Shown here: positions 1 through 5,070 of the stretch, piece by piece
How positions within the stretch are numbered: position 1 is the first letter of the stretch
Layout: each line of letters opens with the position of its first letter
Source: Chloroflexota bacterium
GTDB lineage: Bacteria; Chloroflexota; Dehalococcoidia; GIF9; UBA5629
Length of the DNA: 5,920 bases
Reading direction: 5' to 3'
NCBI GenBank assembly: GCA_026389655.1
Contig: JAPLHL010000308.1
Coordinates: 1 to 5,920 of the forward strand
Position numbers and translations under genes: made by a program
Notes under the pieces: generated by a model
Seen by the model: only the letters and a program-made list of their open reading frames with translations
What the model was told of the DNA's origin: nothing
Databases searched by the model: none

Positions 1-1057
1 CCAGCAGCCCGATTGTTTTAAGTGCCACAGTCTTGCCTCCGGCATTAGGGCCGCTGATAATCAAGACCGAGTAATCATTGCCTATCTCTACGCTGAGGGG
101 TACCGCTTCGCCTTTCAATAAAGGATGCCTGCCATTGACCAGTTTTAATATCCGGCCGCTGTCTTCCGTACCGGTGGTGATCTCCGGTTCCACGGCCCTG
201 GTCTTCCCGGCATAGAGGGCCTTGGCCAATGCCAGGTCCAGCCTTGCCAAAGCACCGATGTTGGTAGAGATGTCATCCGCCGCTGCGCCGACCGACGCGC
301 TCAATGCAGCAAGTATACGCTCGATCTCCTGTCTCTCCTGCACCTCCAACTGGCGCAGCTCATTTCCAGTCTCGACCGTCTCCATAGGCTCGATAAACAC
401 GGTGGCGCCGGTATTGGAAACATCATGGACTATGCCCTTCAAATCACGCTTGGATTCCACCCTGACGGGAAGCACATAGCGGCCGTTGCGCTCCGTTATC
501 AGTTGTTCCTGGAGCATTTCCTGGCCTTTTTTTGACTTTACTATCGTAGACAACCTCTCCTGTAACTGACGGCGTGTGTCCCTCATCCTGTAACGCACAT
601 CCGCAAGGTGTGCCGATGCAGAATCCAGAACATCTCCCGTAGGAGAGAGGCATTTATTGATCTCACCTTCGATCTCCATCAGCACAGATATCTCCCTTGC
701 CACTCCCCACAGGGCAGGCAGGTCTTCCGCCATCTTTGAAAGGCCGTTACGCGCCAGCCTGCAAGCCGTCACGGTTTTTAACACTTTTAGCAGCGCCGCA
801 GCATCAAGCAACGCCCCCTTCTGCGCACGCGTCACGTCTTCATGTACGTCATATGCCTCGGTGATGTGGAAATCGGGCCTTACAGATATCAACCGCCGCG
901 CTTCTGCCGATTGTTTGAGAAGAAGCTGCACCCAGCCGGTATCCGAAGTCGGCTGCAATGCCAGCGCCAGCTCACGTCCCGCCGGAAACGATGTATAGTT
1001 CGCCAGCCTTTCCCTTACACGGGGAAATTCCAGCATTTCAATGCTTGCTTTATCCAA
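1..1057 (-). CDS. mutS2: Endonuclease MutS2, N-terminal 352 residues (3' end outside window)
   Basis: MutS2 is an ATPase of the MutS family. In characterised bacteria it binds branched DNA or collided ribosomes and acts through a C-terminal Smr domain. The reading frame is unbroken from 1057 to the window edge. It lacks the MutS1 mismatch-recognition domain: the protein opens directly with the MutS2-type start DKASIEMLEFPRVRERL, followed by lever/clamp helices (about residues 10-310). The conserved ERNGRYVLPV segment lies near residues 189-198 and NTGATVFIEP near 235-244. Walker A, GPNAGGKT, is at residues 336-343. Walker B, the ABC signature and any Smr domain would lie beyond base 1; full-length relatives have roughly 780 residues. 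I chose a TTG start at 1057. An in-frame TAG lies upstream, the family begins a few residues before MLEF, and a weak AAAAGG lies 10 nt upstream (1068-1073). The alternative is ATG at 1036, which would cut off conserved residues. Family assignment is firm; the start codon is probable. Confidence 0.95.
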   Translation of the reverse strand, partial: MDKASIEMLEFPRVRERLANYTSFPAGRELALALQPTSDTGWVQLLLKQSAEARRLISVRPDFHITEAYDVHEDVTRAQKGALLDAAALLKVLKTVTACRLARNGLSKMAEDLPALWGVAREISVLMEIEGEINKCLSPTGDVLDSASAHLADVRYRMRDTRRQLQERLSTIVKSKKGQEMLQEQLITERNGRYVLPVRVESKRDLKGIVHDVSNTGATVFIEPMETVETGNELRQLEVQERQEIERILAALSASVGAAADDISTNIGALARLDLALAKALYAGKTRAVEPEITTGTEDSGRILKLVNGRHPLLKGEAVPLSVEIGNDYSVLIISGPNAGGKTVALKTIGLL

Positions 1058-1093
1058 CCTGTAAATACCTTTTACTTTATGCTTCAGCGGATA

Positions 1094-1122
1094 ATTGTAC
1101 TCGAATGCCCGCCAGTATTGAA
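1094..1122 (-). promoter_or_regulatory. Candidate sigma70-type promoter for mutS2
   Basis: Read on the minus strand, TTCAAT (1122-1117) and TACAAT (1099-1094) are separated by 17 nt. The -10 matches the consensus at 5 of 6 bases but the -35 at only about 3 of 6. Initiation near 1087 would give a leader of about 30 nt to the TTG start at 1057. This is a pattern match only. The upstream surface-protein gene has no clear terminator, so read-through is also possible. Confidence 0.25.
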
Positions 1123-1134
1123 ATTCCAATAGAA

Positions 1135-1266
1135 GAAAACTCTAAACACTAAATGCTAAATAAGTATATAGTTCAAAATCCCAATTTCATAAAGGGCGGG
1201 TTTAAAAACCCGCACCCTACGATGCTGTACGGTTTTTGTAGTTGGGGCGTACCTTAAGGTGCGCCC
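1135..1266. repeat. Intergenic direct repeat, copy A, with two palindromes
   Basis: This 132-bp segment is repeated in the same orientation at 3093-3223. Positions 1171-1234 are identical over 64 bp to 3128-3191, and the flanks differ by scattered substitutions and one indel. It holds two inverted repeats. The first is at 1196-1213: GCGGGTTT, two bases, AAACCCGC, a perfect 8-bp stem. The second is at 1245-1266, an 11-pair palindrome centred on ACCTTAAGGT with one G-T pair. It fills most of the 264-bp gap between the surface-protein stop (1322) and mutS2. It carries no ORF of note and no transposase. On the minus strand neither hairpin is followed by a T-run, so it is not a canonical terminator. 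From memory, palindromes of this kind (GGGCGGGTTT..., GGGGCG..CACCT...) are dispersed in many bacterial genomes; I cannot name a family. Confidence 0.85.
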
Positions 1267-1321
1267 AAAACTATGTCATCGCGAGACAACAATGGGGATT
1301 TGGAGCCTGGAATTATCTTCC

Positions 1322-3016
1322 TTAAGACCGGTGCCTGAATATATCCCTCAGAAGGACAATAGCTATCAGCAATCCTCCCAAACATACAAGACCGACGATT
1401 ACCTCAGAGGGTATCCTCTGCGTTTGCTCCGAACCAGCATCCCCATCAACTTTAAGAATTTCGCTCAATCCGCCGATACCAACCATATATTTTCCAGAAG
1501 TGCTTTTTGATATTGTGAACTCAACAGTTTGAGACTTTCCGGCAGCCAGTGTCACCGACTTCTGGGTCTCGTTCTTGCCGTCAATCTTGAGCACAACATC
1601 GCCTGTCGTTTCCGAGGCGCCGCTATTAATTACACGCACTGATATAGTGACCTTCTGGTCCGGGCTGACGGTCGCCGGTGTAACACTCAAATCGGAAAAA
1701 GCGAATGCCTGTGCAGAGTCAGCCGTAGCGGCAGATGAAGAAGTTGTAACCGGAGAAGAGCCGGATGAAGCCGCCGTATTTGAGCTGGTTGACGAAGCTG
1801 AAGCCTGCGCTGCTGATTCAGGCACACCCCTGATGGCAAAGATAGTGAAATGCGAAACGGAAGCCGATACTTCTTTAGCAGCCGTATTAACCGTAGAGGC
1901 CAATTTGATCCAATCCGACCCGTTCCAATAGGCGATATAAAGCCCGGATTCAGCCAGTCCCGGGGGCAACGGTGTGACATATGTAAGCGTCATCGTTGCC
2001 GCCGGTGAGAAAGTTGCGCCGGCAGGAGTAAAACTATAAGAGCGTACGCATACAGAGCCGTCGGCTGCCGCCGGCGGGTTCGACTCGTTACCGGCCCCTA
2101 TTAAAGAGCGCCCCTGTAGTTGCATAACGGTACCGGCAGCCAGGCTGAGACTGACGCGTTTATCACCGTTGATAAGCTCTTTAGCTGCAATAAGGGTATT
2201 ACCGCTGACATCCAATGCTTCCTCCGTTCCCAGGAAATTGGAGGTCACAGCGGCCGTTTGGGTAGTTGTCTGTATACCGGTAGACTGAGATGAACTGACG
2301 GCGGCACTGACAAGAATGCAAGTCGCCAGTGTCAGGTAATTTGACGCGCTGTCATTGACCTGTATTGTAAAACTGTAGAGCTTAGGACTGGTCGGCACGC
2401 CTTTTATGACGCCCAGCGTGCTATCCAGTGTCAAGCCCGCCGGCAGGCTCCCTGAGGTAATCGACCAGGTATAAGGCGTAATACCGCCGTGAGCATTTAA
2501 GTCCGTCGAATACGGAGTCCCAACCGTGGCAGAAGGCAAAGTCGTAGGGGTTATGCCGCACGCCGAGGTGCTGCAAGCCGTGCCATAAGATGACGAACAT
2601 GCCGAACACGAGGTTGAAGGCATTTGAGATGCGGCCCCGTAGGCTGACAGGTTGAGTTTCGTCGATACCCCACCCTGAAATACAGCCTTCTGGATAGTCG
2701 GATGATCATTTATGAAGAAATTAACTATTTGCCCGGGGCTGGCGGATATCTCGAAAACAGGGCTGTAACCGTATCTTCCCTGCGAATCCGTAGTTGTTTC
2801 ACCTACTTTTGTAGCGCCCACCATGGCGGTAATGACATAGCCGCAGGGTACTAGCGCATCGTTATTATATACAGAACCGTAATACCGCTCAGTCGTTGAT
2901 GATAAATCAGCATTGGCCGGGTAAAAACCTGACAGGATTAGCGGGACCGGCGTTAAAGCTATTACCGCCACGCACATCAGTTTAAGGTTGAGCTTATGAC
3001 TGCAATAACCGGTCAT
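1322..3016 (-). CDS. Secreted, membrane-anchored multidomain surface protein (function unknown)
   Basis: The 564-residue product has a signal peptide: basic HK at 8-9, a hydrophobic core at about 13-30, and likely cleavage after ANA at 34-36. A carboxypeptidase-regulatory-like beta-sandwich follows at about 44-125 (GSVYNND ... GETTTDSQGRYGY). Next is a Cys/Ser-rich linker at 133-154 with cysteines 137, 140, 148 and 153. A He_PIG-type Ig-like domain spans about 155-236 (LPSATVGTPYS, GGITPYTWSI, LPAGLTLD, GVIKGVPT). A ZU5-like surface module covers about 265-396 (SLAAGTVM, YSFTPAGATFSPAATMTLTY, VSHFTIFAI). After a Ser/Ala/Thr-rich spacer (399-436) comes a CARDB-like domain at about 437-523. One membrane helix (about 538-556) and a basic tail RDIFRHRS close the protein. 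Most of it should therefore lie outside the cell, held by the C-terminal helix. No catalytic motif is visible, so adhesion or an envelope structural role is only inference. The ATG at 3016 lacks a good ribosome site: GGGAG is over 20 nt upstream. ATG at 2977 (residue 14) is possible. Domain names are pattern recognition, not search results. Confidence 0.85.
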   Translation of the reverse strand: MTGYCSHKLNLKLMCVAVIALTPVPLILSGFYPANADLSSTTERYYGSVYNNDALVPCGYVITAMVGATKVGETTTDSQGRYGYSPVFEISASPGQIVNFFINDHPTIQKAVFQGGVSTKLNLSAYGAASQMPSTSCSACSSSYGTACSTSACGITPTTLPSATVGTPYSTDLNAHGGITPYTWSITSGSLPAGLTLDSTLGVIKGVPTSPKLYSFTIQVNDSASNYLTLATCILVSAAVSSSQSTGIQTTTQTAAVTSNFLGTEEALDVSGNTLIAAKELINGDKRVSLSLAAGTVMQLQGRSLIGAGNESNPPAAADGSVCVRSYSFTPAGATFSPAATMTLTYVTPLPPGLAESGLYIAYWNGSDWIKLASTVNTAAKEVSASVSHFTIFAIRGVPESAAQASASSTSSNTAASSGSSPVTTSSSAATADSAQAFAFSDLSVTPATVSPDQKVTISVRVINSGASETTGDVVLKIDGKNETQKSVTLAAGKSQTVEFTISKSTSGKYMVGIGGLSEILKVDGDAGSEQTQRIPSEVIVGLVCLGGLLIAIVLLRDIFRHRS

Positions 3017-3092
3017 ATTTAACTTATTCTATCACTCTCCCTTATTAATAGTCCCACTCTTTCATGGAAAATACCAAATTCCAAACAAATTA

Positions 3093-3223
3093 GAAAACTC
3101 TAACCCTAAATGCTAAATAAGTACAAAGTTCAAAATCCCAATTTCATAAAGGGCGGGTTTAAAAACCCGCACCCTACGATGCTGTACGGTTATTGTCGTA
3201 GGGGCATTCCTTCAGGTGCGCCC
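3093..3223. repeat. Intergenic direct repeat, copy B, with nested inverted repeats
   Basis: This is the second copy of the element at 1135-1266, in the same orientation, on the upstream (promoter) side of the surface-protein gene. The 64-bp core 3128-3191 is identical to copy A. The 18-bp palindrome is at 3153-3170. Copy B also has a perfect 8-bp pair, CCCTACGA (3172-3179) with TCGTAGGG (3196-3203), which is degraded in copy A. The terminal palindrome that is intact in copy A is degraded here (GGGGCATTCC...GGTGCGCCC). Upstream similarity may extend weakly to AAATTCCA at 3076-3083 (1121-1128 in copy A). There is no ORF. It lies between the serA terminator region and the surface-protein start, and any promoter for that gene must lie in or beside it. 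Confidence 0.85.
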
Positions 3224-3339
3224 TTGATTCAATCACGAGGAATCGCGTAAAAGCCGGATGAGAGAAGGGCGCAGCCCTTCTTGAAAAAAATAACCCCCTC
3301 TCCAGTGGAGAGTGGGTAGGGGGAGAGGCAACAAACAAC
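3224..3339. other. Gap downstream of serA: two stem-loops, no gene
   Basis: This short AT/GC-mixed gap contains no supportable ORF. It holds a perfect hairpin at 3263-3281 (AGAAGGGC, loop GCA, GCCCTTCT) and the terminator-like hairpin at 3298-3312, which is listed separately. The two are separated by a run of seven A on the plus strand (T on the minus strand). On the minus strand the 3263-3281 hairpin lies after the T-run, so it is not the terminator stem for serA. It could protect or block the transcript end, or be a relic of another palindromic repeat. Confidence 0.5.
3284..3312 (-). terminator. Probable intrinsic terminator of serA
   Basis: Reading serA-wise on the minus strand, a hairpin CTCTCC-ACT-GGAGAG (3312-3298) lies 27 nt after the serA stop. 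It is followed by GGGGGTTA and then seven T (3290-3284). A larger alternative stem pairs CCTCTCC near 3328-3322 with GGAGAGG. The spacing between stem and T-run is longer than ideal. The CCCCCTCTCC...GGGGGAGAGG context also resembles a common dispersed intergenic palindrome, so it may be a repeat serving as a terminator. Confidence 0.5.
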
Positions 3340-4914
3340 TTATAATTTAACCAGTTTCACGCTGGTAATATCCTTCACTTCGAGTATTTTCTTGATGATG
3401 TCATCGCTGGCAGCTTCATCCAGAGTCAATATCATCAGCGCTTCACCCCTGGGTGTAATCCTGGCAACCTGCATGGCGCTGATATTTATATTGCTCTTTC
3501 CCGTGATAGTGCCCACGGCGCCGATCAGGCCCGGCTTGTCCGTGTGATAGCAAAGCATGAAATAACCGCCGGTGGGGGCGATATCCAGCCAGAACTGATT
3601 GATCCTGACAATATGCGTCTCGTCGCGCAGCACAGTGCCCGCCACATCAACGATACCGCCCGAAGCGACCACTTCTACGGAAATCAGGCTGGCATAGTTG
3701 CTGACCTCGGTCTCCTTTTGCTCGGATATTTTAAGGCCGCGCTGCTGGGCGATAACGGTAGCATTCACCAGGTTGACCCGCTCCTCGCTTACAGTATCGA
3801 GAAGGCCGCTTAAAATACCGGCCTTTAAAGCCTGGGTATCGTACTGGGCAATTTCACCGGAGTACCTGATCTTCAGGCTCTTAAGCTGGCCGGACATAAG
3901 CTGGCCTGCCAGTTTGCCGGCCATCGTGGCCACTTCCATATACGGCCGCAGCACATCCAGTATCTCGGGAGAAATATGCGGCACGTTGACTGCGTACTTG
4001 GGCGGCTTCCCGTTCAGCACATCGATGATCTGGTCGACCACGTCGATACAGACGTTGGTCTGCGCTTCCTTGGTGGAAGCGCCCAGGTGCGGGGTGACGA
4101 CAATTTTATCATTCTTAAAAAGTATACTCTCGGTCGTGGGTTCGACCGGGAAAACGTCGATAGCCGCTCCGGCCACTTTACCTTCTTCTATTGCCTTAAC
4201 CAGCGCCTCATCCTCTATAAGCCCGCCGCGGGCACAGTTAACTATGCGCACGCCTTTCTTCATCCGGGCGAAGTCCTTGGCGCCGATCATGCCCTTGGTC
4301 TGCGGCGTCAACGGCAGGTGAAGGGTGATAAAGTCGGACTCCTTGTAAAGCTGTTCCAGGGGCATGAGGGTCACACCCAGGGATGCAGCGTATTCCTCAG
4401 ACGCGAATGGGTCATAGCCGACCAGCCTCATTTCAAAACCCTTGGCACGCGCTGCGACACCCGATCCTACGTTTCCCAGGCCGATGATACCCAGGGTCTT
4501 ATTGCGGAGCTCAACACCTACATATTCCTTGTGGTTCCATTTGCCGGCTTTAAGCTGGGCGCAGGCCTGGGGAATATTGCGGGCCACCGCCATCATTAAA
4601 GCTATCGTATGTTCAGCCGCCGCTACCGTATTTCCTGTCGGCGCATTGACTACCATGATGCCCTGCTGTGTAGCAGCGTTAACGTCCACGTTATCGAGGC
4701 CCACACCGGCGCGTGCGATGATCTGCAACCTGGTACCCGCCTTGATCACGTCGGCAGTGACCTGGGTCTCACTGCGTACGATAATAGCATCATAATTGCC
4801 GATTATAGCTTTAAGCTCGTCCGGTTTAAGGCCGAGCTTAACGTCGACATCGGTTTTGGCCTTCAGGCTTTCCATCCCCTCAGGGGCCAAAGGATCAGCT
4901 ACTAATACCTTCAT
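3340..4914 (-). CDS. serA: D-3-phosphoglycerate dehydrogenase (long form, with ACT domain)
   Basis: SerA catalyses the NAD-dependent oxidation of 3-phosphoglycerate to 3-phosphohydroxypyruvate, the first committed step of serine synthesis in the cytoplasm. The product is complete at 524 residues, close to the ~525-530 of long-form enzymes. The substrate/cofactor lobe carries ARAGVG (67-72) and NAPTGNT (90-96). The Rossmann motif GLGNVG is at 145-150. The catalytic triad is visible as Arg229 (NCARGG), Glu258 (FPVEP) and His276 (TPHLGAST). An intervening allosteric-substrate-binding domain spans about 315-445. A C-terminal ACT domain follows from about 450 (DKPGLIGAVGTI, NINISAMQVAR), the usual site of serine feedback inhibition. 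Asp459 and Asn477 sit where serine-contacting residues occur in the family, so feedback control is plausible (inference). I chose ATG at 4914 over ATG at 4920 because GGGGGA (4928-4923) is 8 nt from the former but only 2 nt from the latter. The upstream aminotransferase is co-directional, 156 nt away. Confidence 0.96.
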   Translation of the reverse strand: MKVLVADPLAPEGMESLKAKTDVDVKLGLKPDELKAIIGNYDAIIVRSETQVTADVIKAGTRLQIIARAGVGLDNVDVNAATQQGIMVVNAPTGNTVAAAEHTIALMMAVARNIPQACAQLKAGKWNHKEYVGVELRNKTLGIIGLGNVGSGVAARAKGFEMRLVGYDPFASEEYAASLGVTLMPLEQLYKESDFITLHLPLTPQTKGMIGAKDFARMKKGVRIVNCARGGLIEDEALVKAIEEGKVAGAAIDVFPVEPTTESILFKNDKIVVTPHLGASTKEAQTNVCIDVVDQIIDVLNGKPPKYAVNVPHISPEILDVLRPYMEVATMAGKLAGQLMSGQLKSLKIRYSGEIAQYDTQALKAGILSGLLDTVSEERVNLVNATVIAQQRGLKISEQKETEVSNYASLISVEVVASGGIVDVAGTVLRDETHIVRINQFWLDIAPTGGYFMLCYHTDKPGLIGAVGTITGKSNINISAMQVARITPRGEALMILTLDEAASDDIIKKILEVKDITSVKLVKL

Positions 4915-4922
4915 GGTCATAA

Positions 4923-4928
4923 TCCCCC
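4923..4928 (-). promoter_or_regulatory. Ribosome binding site that decides the serA start
   Basis: The minus strand reads GGGGGA, then 8 nt, then ATG (4914-4912). Two in-frame ATG codons lie 6 nt apart (4920 and 4914). Only the downstream one has normal Shine-Dalgarno spacing, and it gives the usual family start MKVLVADP. Confidence 0.6.
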
Positions 4929-4953
4929 ACTACAAATTAAGTCTTAAATCCTA

Positions 4954-5055
4954 ATGTCATCACGAGGAGCGGAGCGACGTGGTGATCTGCTGGCTTGCAT
5001 ATATACCACGCATTAGATTGCCACGTCCCGATTGCATCGGGACTCGCAATAACAT
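4954..5055. repeat. MITE-like palindromic repeat between aminotransferase and serA
   Basis: The left arm (4954-4988) begins ATGTCATCACGAGG and ends ACGTGGTGATCT. The right arm (5015-5055), read as its reverse complement, begins ATGTTATTGCGAG and ends ACGTGGCAATCT. The arms are inverted imperfect copies around a ~26-bp centre. The inside of the right arm has been replaced by a separate perfect hairpin: GTCCCGAT-TGC-ATCGGGAC (5025-5043). No ORF is present. From memory, the GTCATTGCGAGGAGCGNAGCGACGTGGCAATCT sequence type is dispersed in intergenic regions of many unrelated bacteria; I do not know an accepted name. It occupies most of the 156-nt gap inside an apparent two-gene transcription unit, so it is probably transcribed as a stem-loop, unless serA has its own promoter in the remaining bases. 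I saw no convincing promoter there. Confidence 0.75.
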
Positions 5056-5070
5056 TTAAATTACTTCCTT

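Noticed and set aside
222..1152. Several 64-113-codon plus-strand frames opposite mutS2
   Set aside because: They are antisense to an intact MutS2 reading frame and their products are low-complexity or unrecognisable, with no convincing ribosome sites.
1161..1186. TATACT (minus strand, near 1163-1170) as the mutS2 promoter
   Set aside because: No acceptable -35 at 16-18 nt. The TACAAT/TTCAAT pair nearer the start is better, though still weak.
1190..1266. Intrinsic terminator of the surface-protein gene in repeat copy A
   Set aside because: Both palindromes are strong, but neither is followed by a T-run on the minus strand. The run of T within the 1196-1213 stem is part of the palindrome itself.
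1140..1320. CRISPR-like or tandem array in the 1135-1266 region
   Set aside because: Only two copies exist in the window, ~2 kb apart, with no regular spacers.
1575..1931. 118-codon plus-strand frame inside the surface-protein gene
   Set aside because: It is antisense to the Ser/Ala-rich stalk. Its Ala/Glu/Val-rich composition is the complement of that repeat-like coding sequence.
3020..3060. Promoter for the surface-protein gene at TATTAA (minus strand, near 3046-3051)
   Set aside because: The -10-like hexamer has no recognisable -35 at normal spacing (only TATTTT-like), so I do not call it.
3698..4599. Two 207-codon open frames on the plus strand opposite serA
   Set aside because: They are antisense to a fully motif-supported serA. 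Their products show no domain, and they overlap each other in different frames, as expected for shadows of a GC-balanced gene.
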